A DNA stretch of 64,000 bases from Penicillium oxalicum (taxonomy: Eukaryota; Ascomycota; Eurotiomycetes; Eurotiales; Aspergillaceae): positions 2,480,001 through 2,544,000 of the forward strand of contig NC_064653.1 of NCBI RefSeq assembly GCF_001723175.1, written 5' to 3'. Position numbers and translations under genes: made by a program. The notes under the pieces were generated by a model. It was not told the origin of the DNA. It made no database searches and saw only the letters and a list, made by a program, of their open reading frames with translations. Numbering within the stretch: position 1 is the stretch's first letter; each line of letters starts with the position of its first letter. Below, one piece after another: positions 37,801 to 49,323 of the stretch.

Positions 37801-37945
37801 CTTTGTCATGACAGGACAAGATAGCCCATCTGACCGGGAAGCTACAGAGCTTGCCGGTGTGGACGAGTATTTTGTGAAACCCGTTATCGTCAAACAGCTT
37901 GATCTCATCGTGAAGAAGCATTTCCCAGCGTTTGCGGGGAGCTGA
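34899..37945 (+). CDS. Hybrid histidine kinase (GAF - HisKA - HATPase - REC)
   Basis: Fungal phosphorelay sensor. Two exons, 34899-35402 and 35462-37945, give 995 residues. The N-terminal 1-300 region contains a GAF-like domain split by the intron (EWEFAVVGILDINVYSR, then HAYAGVPLRF and VSLGSLCVAS). The H-box FSHQLRTPIHGILGS has phospho-acceptor His415; the N-box VINALQHSPSG has Asn561; the G-boxes are DNGSGIP and GAGLGLTLA. The C-terminal receiver domain has VDDNFVNL, phospho-acceptor Asp919 in FMDLQMP and the conserved Lys in EYFVKPV. No TM helix, HAMP or phytochrome PHY domain is seen, so it is predicted to be cytosolic. The start could also be ATG 34911, and an extra 5' exon is not excluded. 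Likely output is an HPt protein (Ypd1), by family knowledge. Confidence 0.93.
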
Positions 37946-39074
37946 ATATCGAAGATTGAGTTCATCCGTCCCCCATCTTCTCTCTGTCTTTTTGAAATCC
38001 ATGTCAAGAGTGGGAAGGTGATGAAGCCCACTTACTCTGGCATTTCTTTTTGCGAAATTATACCCGGAAACACATTTATGATTGGACGTGAGAATCTTTT
38101 GGTCGTCAGCGCGAGGGCAGTATCGGCCCGGATCTGAGAAGGCGTTCTTGCCTGACGAGGCATACAGCCGACCCGGTCTCGACAACCTTGAGAATATTTA
38201 TATTCAAAGCAAAATCCGAAAGTACACGAATCGGATGCTTTTTTAATCGTGTTACATCATTTCTTGTTCTTTCCTGGTCTCTTAACGTATAACCTGCCAT
38301 CGAATTGTAAACTCGAAACGCAAAATGCTCCATTTCACGAGCGCACTTCCACCAGAAATCGAGAGCGTCCGGACGGCTTCATCTTCATGTCGGTGAGAAC
38401 GAGTCTGGCACGTCTGTCCGAGGGTGTTCAAAGCCACACGTCTCTCTACAACTTTGTTCCCTGTCATCAACCATCACCACCTATTTTTTCCCAACTTCAC
38501 AACGCAGTACACGGTCATGTACTAAGCACCCAGCGTGATCATTATTCTATTTGATACGCAATCTGTGCTTGGAAGTCAAAAGTGTTGTGACCTTGAGGGA
38601 CAAAGTCCAGTCAACGGTGCTCCCAAGCACTCTCTGGTTTTTCTTTCCCCTAATTCTCCAATGAGTTAAATAACTCGATATCTTTTTCAACGAAGAAGAC
38701 TCCGCGGTTGGGTTCACCGTTAGGTATCCTTTACTAGTCCGATGGATTTCTGGTTTCAGGTACGATTCTTACGAGGTAGCATACTTTGATGAAAAGCTGT
38801 GGAATGCAATGTATTCACGAAGATGAGAAATTAAACTCCTGGAAAAGAAAAAGAGAGAAATAACAAGTCGCCCATCATTGGGCGGAAGCTCACCCGGAGC
38901 TTCTTGATTCAAAGTTCAAGAGATCAGCGCCGCTAATAGAGACAATCATAAAAAATGTGAAACATCGCCTGCAAGAAAATCAAGAAATAGGAGGATAACA
39001 GAGGGGGAGGGGCAAGGATGAGACAAGAATAACAGAAAGGAATGGTGCTCCTCGGAGATTTAGTCGTAAAAGTT
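37946..39074. other. Intergenic region
   Basis: Convergent 3' flanks of the kinase and Rieske-type genes. Short overlapping frames only. Confidence 0.45.
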
Positions 39075-40252
39075 TCAAACAACAATTGCTGGAGCAAAAC
39101 CACCCGTGAGCGAATCCTGCATGTGATCCGTGTCTGTGTAGGTGCTGTTACCCGTGCGAAGGGCAATCTCATCGACGTTGGGGGTTTCAATTTTGGCAGG
39201 GCAGATTTGGTGTCCAGCAGCTTCCTCCTTGTTGAAGTGTTCCGTTACAACTTCTCGGACTGTGCTCTGGAAGTGCAGGGGTCCCTTCTCCATCTCCGGG
39301 TGGAGGAGACCATTGACAAAGACACCGGCGTTGAGATTCTTCTGCGTGTGGATGCACAGATACTTGTCCTCGGACATGATACGCTTGTACATGTTGCTGA
39401 TGAGCTCAAACTGCTCATCAGTAGCATCCTTGTGTCGGTAGACTTCGTAGCGCATCACGGACTTGGTGGGACCCATGGGAGTGAAGCGCTGCATGAAGAA
39501 AAAGTGTGGACTGTGATGCTTTGGTCAGCAAGGATTTGGGGGCATAGGAGCTGGCCTTTGAGGGAGTATACTCACGAGACATTGCAAGAGGCATTGGGCC
39601 AGAAATAGGTTGTTGCGATGCGGAAACCCTTGTCGATCTGGTCTTGACGTTGAGCCCCATAGTGCTGAATGTGGCCATCTTTGGTCTTGACGTAGTAGGA
39701 GTGGAGATCGGCAATCGTGGGAATATCAGGATGAGCAACCTGGCAATGGTAGCACTCGTTGTAGTTGTCGGCCAGGATCTTCCAATTAAAGTCCCCTTCC
39801 ATGTCCCATGTGTGGTCAAAGTTGTACTCGTCGAAATTGTAATAATCGAAACGGGGCTGCTCATCGACGCCCTTGAAGTCATCCTCCCAGGCAACTTCGG
39901 GAGTCTCACTGGAGTCCAGGTTGACCCAGATGAAATCGTTGCGATCTATGTGAACATGCACGGGGGTCAAGCTGGTGTCGTGTAGATAGGCCTTGATCTG
40001 ACCGTTACCGTCTCTGGAGACGATGAACTTGAAGCCGGCAGCATCGTACTCGACCCAGTCACCGGCGTTAGGAACGCGGTGCTTGTGAGTGGTGAGAAGC
40101 CACTTGCGAGAGAAGATGGAGCGACGCTCCAGCTCATACATCTCCTGTGAGGTATACCATGACGCGGGTAGAGCGCGGACTGGCTCCTTTTGATCCTTCT
40201 GAACCTCAGGAGCGGTGGTGGAGGTACCGAACCAGTTTCTCAAGAAAGACAT
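39075..40252 (-). CDS. Rieske-type ring-hydroxylating/choline monooxygenase-like protein lacking the Rieske segment
   Basis: Two exons, 40252-39576 and 39510-39075, give 370 residues. The N-terminus (WYTSQEMYELERRSIFSRKW) and the catalytic domain are those of Rieske non-heme iron oxygenases. The mononuclear-iron motif ADNYNECYHCQVAHP is intact, with His169 and His174 as ligands. The Rieske domain should hold CxH and CxxH cluster ligands, but the frame runs from DGNGQIKAYL (to residue 90) through HDTS straight to LTPVHVHIDRNDFIWVNLD. There is no cysteine before Cys167. About 45-55 residues are missing compared with what I know of the family, at roughly 39970-39985, with the frame kept open. 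It could be a deletion allele, a pseudogene in the making or a repurposed protein. The intron restores NVSPHFFFMQRF normally. Confidence 0.9.
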
Positions 40253-42348
40253 ATCTGAGATGTTTGGTCAAATTTGCTGACACCTTGGGTTGAATTTTGT
40301 CTGGATAGCGAAGAAGGGTGTTATAGAGAAGATTATCAGACAGAGACTTGGTCTTGGTCGAATCTTGTCGTCTGATGTTAACTTCATTCTAACTTCGGGG
40401 GGTGATTGCAGCTTTTTCTATGAAGCTGTTGACCCCTTGTACTGCCTACCTTACTCGCGCGCCACCACGGACCACGGTTCACGGCTTGATTAGAGCCATA
40501 GCCGGTCAATGCCAGCGAAGTGTCAGCTATCATGCCCGATAACCGCTCCATGTTGGGATATTCTGGGGAAGCACAATGGGGTCAGGTGGCCAGCTCCCAA
40601 CGGGAAGTATATCGAGAGACCGGTCACCTGATCGGATGGGTGGTCCCGTGGGGTCCGGACCGGGAGCTCTCTCCAGACTTATCGGCTTCACCATCTGATC
40701 GACATGCACGTCCGCCGATATCAACGGCCTGAGCGAGGCTAGAAGTGCTCCGTGAAGATCCGTAATCGACGGCAGATACCAGTGGTCAACATCTGCATCT
40801 ATCTTATTGTGCAATCTTGTCTTGTCTCATTGGTGGAAATCACTCCCCCCACAAGGTAGCTCATGGTAAAGTCCTCTTTACTTTCAACGCCTAGATTGAT
40901 CGACGCCGGATCACTCCACCTGCTTCCACTCTTGAACTCTGCCAACTGGTGGTTTGCATGATATGCGCGCTTCCAATATTGGATCTCTTGCCGGCCACGA
41001 TCCCATGCGGACACGGTTCAACAACACCGGCATCATCTAGGCCGTTCCATATAGTTGGGCTTCTATACATGTTCTGGACTCCTCCTCGATCAATCACACA
41101 AGATCGAACAGTGTCAGATGGCCACCAACGCTCTTTCCGTGCCCCGGAAATATGCAGATCAGTGAATCTCGCCAAACTACAACACCAGAAAAGCACCCGA
41201 TGCAAAGGCCAAGCCGACGGTTGGATCAGGGGTGCAAGAGACAAGGTATGCAACCCGGGGACCCCGGTGTTGAACAGCCGGGTTAAGTGGGTCGATCAAT
41301 CCCCCAGCCAGGCTTGAATTGACCCACCGAACGTGGGTGCGATACCAAGTAAAGTCACTGTGTGCTCATCGATTACGACAATCAGGATGGCCTCATGGAA
41401 GAGGAGAGATCTACATCGAATCTTGGTCGCACGGCGGATCTTCTAGTCCTTGTTGAGCGTGGCAATGGAGTCTCCATGAGAATGACCCAGCATGAGTTCA
41501 TCGTGGCCAAGAAGCCAACACGAATCCTTCTCGCGTACTGAACATAGTCACGTTCCATCCTGATGGTGTGCAGTAGGTCGGACCCCCGGCTGTGAGCCGT
41601 TCCCGACAGCGTGGCTAAGAATATTCACTACGGCTGATCATGACAGGCAGGCAACGTAAGTCTCTCCGGTTTGTCATATCAATGACCCGTGCCCTTCCTT
41701 TTCGAATTCGGTCCAAAAAAGAAGATGGAAAAGGCTTGTCGTAGCAGGCTTCCCAAAGTCTCACAAGGTGTCAGCACGAAAAAAAAATAACAGACTGTAT
41801 ATCGTGAAGGCACGAGATCTCGAGGTCGAGTGTTGAGGCGGAGATTTGATCCTCCTGTGGTCATGTCACGCTTAAGTGGACTGATAGTGTGAGCCGGTAT
41901 CAAAATGCGATTGACCAAGTTACCAGTGGAAAGCCCTTGAATGGGCAATTTGACAACATCCCAGGTACACCGGCTATCAAAAATTCGAGATCACGGCCAA
42001 CTCTTTGGATCGGATCGTCAACTAGACAGAATCAAGGCATTTAGGTTTGACCTTGTGCTGTGCTAGGTAGGAACAGAGCTTGTGTCTCACGGAGTGAACG
42101 ACAAGTTGGCACAATGCATATATATTCCTGATGCCGGGGGGAAAGGATTACTGTATCTAAGTTCAAGATTTCACTAGTACATCAAATCATCATGCCATGT
42201 GTCAATTAGCTGTGCAGACAGATTCAATACTGCCGATAGTGAAAAACAAAACAATTGGTTCAAGATGCGTCATTAAAGTAAATTCAAATGAAAATAATGT
42301 CAAATAAAAAAAAATGCCACAGCGCATCTTTCGTTCCCGCTGAGGCGA
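40253..42348. other. 2.1-kb intergenic region
   Basis: Promoter of the Rieske-type gene, then sequence with no supportable frame; the longest candidates (about 120 codons near 40890-41320) overlap on both strands. AT-rich toward 42200-42310. Confidence 0.45.
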
Positions 42349-44944
42349 TCAGTAAAGTTTTGCCAATAGGGACGACCGCTTCGAGACCCGACGGAAGTCG
42401 TTCACAGCGGGACTGACTGGTTTCATTTCACTAATTGAATCGTCCACGTCCATCTGGCCTAGCCCCTGATATGCCGTGGTTCGTGAAGAGCCGAATGGGC
42501 CTTGGTTGTCCCTCTCGGCATGAATGTAGTAATGAGCATCTTCCTCTTCCATGCTGATATGCCACCTCTCTTTCATTTGTGGGCCAACGGGACCGCCTCC
42601 ACACGCGCCCTGAATCTGCGAGGAGGGAGGACTATTCACGGCGATTGCAAAAAGGTTCTGCGGCTCGGTGAAATCGGTAATCTGGCGACCCTGTGCCTCG
42701 AAGATGACGAACCCCAGACAAATGAACGAGGTGAGAAAGGCAAACACAAGAATGACGTAGAAGACTCCCTGCCAGCGCTCGGTACCACCAGAGGCATAGC
42801 CAACTGCTTGCAGGGAGGCAGGGAACCGTTGCACCGCGGGAGTAGGAAGAATGCTCTGATTATACTGCCAGTAATGCACAAATGGAGAGCCCTGCGACGA
42901 CAGAATCAGAGTACTACCCGCCATGACAGCGAGAGCTTCTGCGACTGTCGGAAATGACGAATTCAGCGAAAACGATTTGCTGTTAGAGTCGTATGCTGGC
43001 ATCAGCTGCATCAAAAGGCGTTCATTACTCGCTTGTGCATCGGTGATGCCGGATCCCAAGCTAAGCGCGCTGGCCCATACGTCGGCAACATTCTTCCAGT
43101 CCGGCTGCCACGAGCCCTCGACAAAATCATCGTGGAAACGGTTGTATCGAAGGAAGTTAGTGCCATTCTCGCAATTCGTGCTGAGGAAGGCGCCACTGGA
43201 TGCTGCGGTGTACCGCGTGGAGCAGACACCCGTGAGTTTGGCACGCATGCTGCACATCACGTACGGGGGGTGAGATACATTTGTGTTACCCAGAAGGTAA
43301 ATCGAGGTCGTGGGCCAGGATCCAGTCGTGTTCAGTATCGTGTTGTAGGCTTGAGGAAGTTTGCCGAACACAGGCGGCCGCTGGCCATATTTTTCGCCAA
43401 ATCCAAAAATGTCATCAACCACCGTTTTGTTCATCCAAGAAGGGGGTCCAGGTATATTGCCCGGGGGGGCGAAACTCCACTTGGTGGGTTCGAAATCACT
43501 ATACGGCCACTCGTTGTACACAAGGGGTTCCAACTCTGTCTCGTTCATGCCAACGCAGAGAACGTTCACGGCTGGTGACGGAACTGCGGCTTCAAGAATA
43601 TATCGCCCTTCCCCAGAGGCATCCTGCGGTTGGCTGATCTTGTTTTCCTTTTCCATGGCTGCCAGTGGGATGCCTCCATGTGGCATTGCCATGGTGACAT
43701 TGTTTATCATCCGACCCAGCGTGTGTGATTGCTCTGTCATGTCTTTCACTTCGATCCAACTCCCAGTTATCGTGGTGTTATCCCACATCGACCCCACGGG
43801 TTTGGGCCGGCTTTCCTGGCGATCTGAAACTATATCTTCGTTCCGATTCACGTCCGCCCATGCATTGATCCATTGCTCATAGTTATGATATGATTGACCG
43901 GCATGGAGAATCTGGAGACAGGTTTCGTTGTAGCTGATTTCATCCATGGACCGTGGAATCAGGCTTTGGCATCTGAGTGCGAGGTAGAAGGGGTTGGCAA
44001 AGCTCGTTTGGACCTTGCCCGACAGCGTAACATCGGAGATGGAACCAAGAATGAGCTTTGGTGAAACTACAAAAGGTTAGCCAGAGCCCCTCTCAGATTC
44101 TCTCGACGAAGCCCCCGTTGCCTCTCATGAACTCACCAAGCGCTTCGGCTGCAGTAGTATACATCATCGCTACAAATGTTGCCACCAAGGCAATGGCACC
44201 CAAAAAAGTGAGAGCCGAGTATCGCAGGGTTTCCCAGTGTACAAGCATCGACCCAGGCTGCATGATCCACGCCCTCATATTCATATCCGATATGCTAATT
44301 CCACGCGACTCTCTCATCAGTGCTCGCCGGCTCAAAACTTGACCGAGAAACGCAACACATATCGTGACGTACGCCAGTTCGATCGTCTTGGCAAACAGTG
44401 CGCAGAGCAAATTGGCAGTTGAGGGAGCAAGAGATCCAGCACTTCCGATCGATGTCCACTGTGGCTTCCGAATCGCGATTGCAAGATATATTCCGGAAAA
44501 CACCGTTGCGTAGAGTGCTAGTACGAGGGTCGTCACTGGAATCCATGAGAAGCGGCGTTGTAGAATCGTTGCTTGAGTAGGGCAGTTCTTTGGTGACCGG
44601 GAACACAAGGTAGTCGCCGGAGAATCATAGGGCATTTGTAAAGATTCCGGTTTTGTACATGTAGCAGTGATTGTCAGGTCGTCTTTCGAAGCGAGCTCGG
44701 GCTTCTCATGGTTGGGCAGCGTCTCATCAGGAGAGTCAATAATCCCCAATCCCACCTCCCGAAAGACCTCCTCGGAAAAGCTTTCATGTTTATCACTCGG
44801 TGGAAGATAAGCAAACTCGTTAGTGGGGGTTTCATGGCCACTGATTGCATTCCAAGAGTGTTGTGGTTGTACGCTGGTCAGTCCTTCATCATGCGAAAGG
44901 AGTGCCTCTCTGAAAGACTGTTGTGACTCCCGTGACTCGGCCAT
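42349..44944 (-). CDS. Fungal integral membrane protein, four TM segments, unknown function
   Basis: Two exons, 44944-44137 and 44066-42349, give 841 residues. A hydrophilic N-tail (1-130) precedes TM1 at about 136-158, TM2 at about 179-205 and TM3 at about 243-264. A large, probably extracytosolic domain of more than 400 residues with many N-x-S/T sites and scattered cysteines follows. TM4 (FYVILVFAFLTSFICLGFVI) lies at about 705-724, before a cytosolic tail. The block QPGSMLVHWETLRYSALTFL before TM3 is a pattern I recall from a widespread fungal family often labelled formylmethionine deformylase-like, a name that nothing here supports. The intron (71 nt) restores EALVSPKLILGSISD. The start MAESRESQ was chosen because the open frame upstream has no ATG in a better position. 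Confidence 0.85.
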
Positions 44945-46032
44945 GATGCGTACGACAATGCATCGGCAGGGGGTCAAGGGGAGTGCTTCATGGGAAACAA
45001 AAGAGAAAGAAAACAGCTGCCGGATATCCTCGACAATTTGACTGGTATAAGATCTCGGCTACTCTTTTCTTTCACTCGATTGCAATGGGTGTGATGTCAA
45101 GCGAGGGTAAATCTTGCCCAGAAAAGCACCTGGCAGCTCGTTTGAAAGTCAAAGGCGGGGGAGCTCGAGAGACAAGGATAGTCACTGAACCACTGATGGT
45201 GCATTCATCAGCTGGGAAAAGTCTCACCACATCTGCGTTGGCTGCTAACTTTAGACTGGAGGAACCGGGGGAACTGTGCCCGTTGAGATGCTGCGTGCAG
45301 GTTCGAGCGCTGTAGTTTCCCAGCCACCTGACCCCAGGAGTGAAAGAGGGCGCATTAGCAGCATTTGCGAGAGACTTGTCTGTCATGAACTTATCTCCAC
45401 TCAAGCTTTCTCCAATAGTACCCTACAGATGCAAGCCCTGTAGTTGTGCTAACGCAGAGCTAATGCCATGTGCACACACTAGTGAGGGGCTTGAGTGCAA
45501 CCCGAGGGACCTTACAGTAAGTAAGCTTTCGTCTCGTGAAATGAAGATGAGGTGGGCTCAGTTGGGAAATTCTGATAGTAGAGTCAGAGAGTCGTGGGTC
45601 TGTCACTCATTCGGCTATGTGAATTTACGTATCTCTAATGTTGAGGTGGCCGGGGGGGAAGCTTCATGATCTTTTCATGTATGTTGGCCCCCATACAATC
45701 CCTGTAGGGCTTGACAGGGATTCCAAGATAAGACCCCCCTAAAGACCGGTCTCGATTTTCAAATCGTTCAACCGCTGGAAAGTCCGTAGGCACCAGCAGA
45801 GAGATCCTGCTCTGGATTGAAGGTGAACCAGAATGACAAAGTGGACAGGATCATCTCGATCTTTAAAAAAAAACATATCCGAGAAGACGGAATTTGTTGA
45901 TGCAACTTGGATGCTTTGAAAAATGAACAGTCGAAACGTGTATACTTTCTGACCTTTATCCGTGCCACAATGAAGTTATGGACCTTGTCTTCGTCCATCA
46001 CAAGAGGCGCTTGTATTTTCGCGTATGCTAAA
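44945..46032. other. Intergenic region
   Basis: Upstream of the membrane protein gene and 3' flank of the GH79 gene. It carries a perfect 9-bp hairpin at 45697-45722. Frames of about 110 codons on both strands near 44980-45670 overlap and have no recognised domain. Confidence 0.45.
45697..45722. repeat. Perfect 9-bp inverted repeat (hairpin)
   Basis: AATCCCTGT at 45697-45705 and its exact complement ACAGGGATT at 45714-45722 flank an 8-base loop. It lies about 310 bases beyond the GH79 stop codon. Function unknown. Confidence 0.6.
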
Positions 46033-47869
46033 TTAAGAAAGTGTCAAAAGAACAGCCGATGAGTCTGGGACACTAATCCGAACAACTCCATGATCGACAT
46101 GTATCGGTCGCTCCAGATCTTGAACCGCCACCGGCTGTCCCTCCAACAGATCGTAGTCGTAAGAGATACCTCCAAAAGTGACGCTTCCCTGTGAATCACT
46201 GCCGGGAGCAGAAAGGCGCTCGACTTTGGCTTGCTTGATATGACCCGGCACTCTGAATTGATAATCGCGACTCGGGCGATTCAAAACGGCACTCTGATTG
46301 TAGGCCTGGAGGTTCAGAACCACCAGCTTGGACAACTTGTCTCCCTTGTAGATCCCATACGCAGATTCGGTATCCTCAGGTAGCGGAATATTCACAATGC
46401 GAGCGTCTTGCCCGTGGCCAATTGCCGAAGCAACCATGATTTGTCCATAGTATGGTGCTCTCGTCTTTGGTGGCTCTCCCTTGCTGAGAATGGGCTGCCA
46501 CGAGGTGTAGCGGTAGTTCAGACCTTGGTGAAAGTGGAGGCGTTTGATATTCTAAAAGCAGATTTTAGTAGCAAGGTGATAGGCGCGAAAAACGAAAAAG
46601 AGATCCTTACATTCGTGGCACACCACAAGGAGTAGTCAGCTAGCCACAAGGCATCCCCAAAAACATTTGTCACGCCATTGCGACCCTGATTTGCTATCGC
46701 ATTCGTCTCTCCGAGAGTGTAGGGGTGACCCAGATACGCCAAGTTCCGAGCCCGTTCGATGTGGGGTGCCACGTTGTCCACAATATTCGAGTGATTCATA
46801 AGTGTTCCTAGTAATAAAACGAGAGCGTTAGTCCTTACCTCGTCACACAGTATTTTTGAGGGGTTAGAGTCTTACGCTGAAGGTCGTATGAGGCAGGTGC
46901 CAATGGAGGTGCAAAGGCTCCAAAGTATCTGAAGATTAGAGCCGGGAAACTCAGCACCGTTCTTGGTTTCAGGGAAGAAGAAGCAGCACAAAATAAACTC
47001 CTTCTATCCACCGCAGCTTGGTCGACTTACTGATGAAATGAAATGTCCGTGGTCCGATTCTTGGGATCAAATCCGCTGTGGAAAAGCTCTTCTAGCGTCC
47101 AATTCTCCACTTTCACCATCGGAGCGATGACCCAGCTAGGAGCCATGAAGCCTGGACGTGCACCGGGACAATTTTGCTCGACGGCCTTCACGATGGCATC
47201 GGTCTTGGCATTCCACTCTTCCACGTAACTCTGCAGCGTATAATTCGCGGGTCGATACTTGGGTGCTTCCATGTTGATCTCATTGCCGAGCTCGTAGGAG
47301 TCCAGATTTGATGCCATCATGCGGCATGCTTCCACAGCCGCATCAGTGAGTTGCCGCATGGAGGTGTTTTGCCTCATGTTTAAGCCGTGAATGTATTTCA
47401 TGTCGCCCAGGGCTTCGTATGATTCAAAGAACGCGGGACCATAGTGTATCTCGCTTGGCTGATCGGCAGTAGGGTCTTGGAAGATCAACTTCACGCTTTC
47501 CTCCTGATTTGAGAAGAAAATCGAGTTGTCTCTGACCGGAGAACGAGTGATCAGTGGCAAAGTCTATCGGGCTCTCCCGGAGATCAAATAGTGTGTGACC
47601 TACTGCGAAGTTCCCCCAACTCTGACTCTCGGGTACACACCTGTAATATTCTTGAAATTCTGCAAGAGGTTTCTAGAAAAACGATTCGGCGACGACTTGT
47701 TGCCGGCATAGTCTGGGAAGAAGGCGAACTCCAGAGAGTATGACTGCAAATCCCTCGGAACCGGCTCACTCGCTTCAGACAACGAAGGAATTGTGAGCGT
47801 CTTGCTGGAGCATCTACCTACACCGAGATAAAAGCAACTCGCAGCTAGAATGGCGTAATAAGACCGCAT
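46033..47869 (-). CDS. Glycoside hydrolase family 79 protein (beta-glucuronidase-like), secreted
   Basis: Five exons, 47869-47604, 47531-47031, 46928-46876, 46807-46611 and 46551-46033, give 511 residues. The N-terminal stretch RSYYAILAASCFYLGVGRCS is a signal peptide. The family opening SYSLEFAFFPDYAGN and RVGGTSQDN follow. The predicted acid/base is Glu173 in YELGNEINM and the predicted nucleophile is Glu307 in LGETNA. NNIKRLHFHQG and SWQP match fungal GH79 enzymes, and a GH79 C-terminal beta-domain (residues from about 410) ends the protein. Known fungal members release glucuronic acid or 4-O-methylglucuronic acid from arabinogalactan-type glycans; the exact substrate here is inference. 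A 53-nt exon 3 is confirmed by restoration of YFGAFAPPLAPASYDLQRTL. Confidence 0.94.
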
Positions 47870-49323
47870 GTTGATCAGAGAAGTTGTATTTTTCTGACTC
47901 CGATTTAATACAATTCATCGTCTAGTGAACAAGGCCTCATTTATATACCCGTTTGCTTGCAGACGGCTACTCTCCCACGTCGGTGTTTGCTCTGGACACG
48001 CTTGCTCATCTGATAGCCTTATATCTCCACAAATCAGCCGTCCTTTGCCCCCGGGGAACGAATTGAATCGGGACTTGGAAGATTTATGTCATCCCAAATC
48101 CACTTCTCAATAGCCGTAGTGGAGAACAATCCATCACCGTCGCTTTAAGCCTTCACCTATACTTGTTGGCCAATCACAGGATCTTATGAGTCAGACGGCT
48201 TCTCTGTAGTTAGAATTCCCCATATTTCCCCGGAATTTACCCCACCTTGCTGAAGTGGAGGACCCGAAGTTGCAGCATCAGCACCGTGCAGGGAGGGTTA
48301 AGCGGAGATACTTGTTGACCAACATACATGGCAGCGCTGTCTTTGTCCTGTAGAAGCGAGGGGGATTTGACTTTTCTTGGATCTATGAGCATTGACTGGA
48401 TATTTGATAGGGTAAAATCCACTGGATTGACATTCGTCAAGGGACTGCTGATCCATCACAAGTCAATTCCATTTCTGGGGTTCTACATATCAGCTAGAGT
48501 GCCTTTGGGAGTAAGATTGCTATCTGCCGTGTCACTCCCAATCGGGATGTGGGCCATCGGTCCATATCCCGAGCCTGCTGATAAAGTTTCCAAAGTCAAA
48601 ATGTGTCATCTTTCAGAGCGTTTCAACTAGAGCCTTAGCAGTCTTCAATAGGGCCTATACGAGCATTCACCTGATTCCACAAGCAAAAGCCGTTCCGTGT
48701 ACAAAAGGCTTTACAGCGGTTCCCGGCGGCCCCAAAGAATGTGGGCAAATTCAAGATCATCCTCCAATCTCAAACTAGTCGTGGGTTATGCCCAGATGGC
48801 ACAGCATGCGGAATTCCCGAGCAATCGCACGCTTAGGGCCAGACTAGTACAGACTAGGCTCTAGTTTACAGAGGCGCTATGCAACCGAGGCACAAAACAA
48901 TGTTGGATGAAAAAAAAATGGCTTTGCGGGTGGTAATCGACGTGAAATTTACGGAGGACGCTGTATCAAGCGAGAAATCTCTGGACAAAAGGGAAGAACG
49001 GGGGCGGGCGAAGTTGTGAGTTTCAGACGCTTACCAAGTGAGAAAAGAATTCTAGCCAAGGAGGACTCAACCAGAACGAGGAACAAGGCCCTCCCACCTT
49101 TCTAGTTTGATACATATAAGAGACTGCGGAGCTCATTAATGACGAGCAAAGCAGTCGTGAAAGACAAGCAATTTATGTCTCTTTCTTTCGGATGTACCGC
49201 GGTGTTGACGGATGAACGGAACCTCAACAGTAGACAATTTTCTACATGGTGGCACTGGATTGGAAATGTGTGGGCACTCGTCTCTAGACGGGCTGGGATT
49301 CGTTAATTCTATTTGTTGCTAGC
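47870..49323. other. Intergenic region
   Basis: Promoter of the GH79 gene and the 3' flank of the SDR gene. The longest frame is 100 codons (48328-48630, plus strand) without recognisable motifs. No repeat or RNA gene recognised. Confidence 0.45.
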
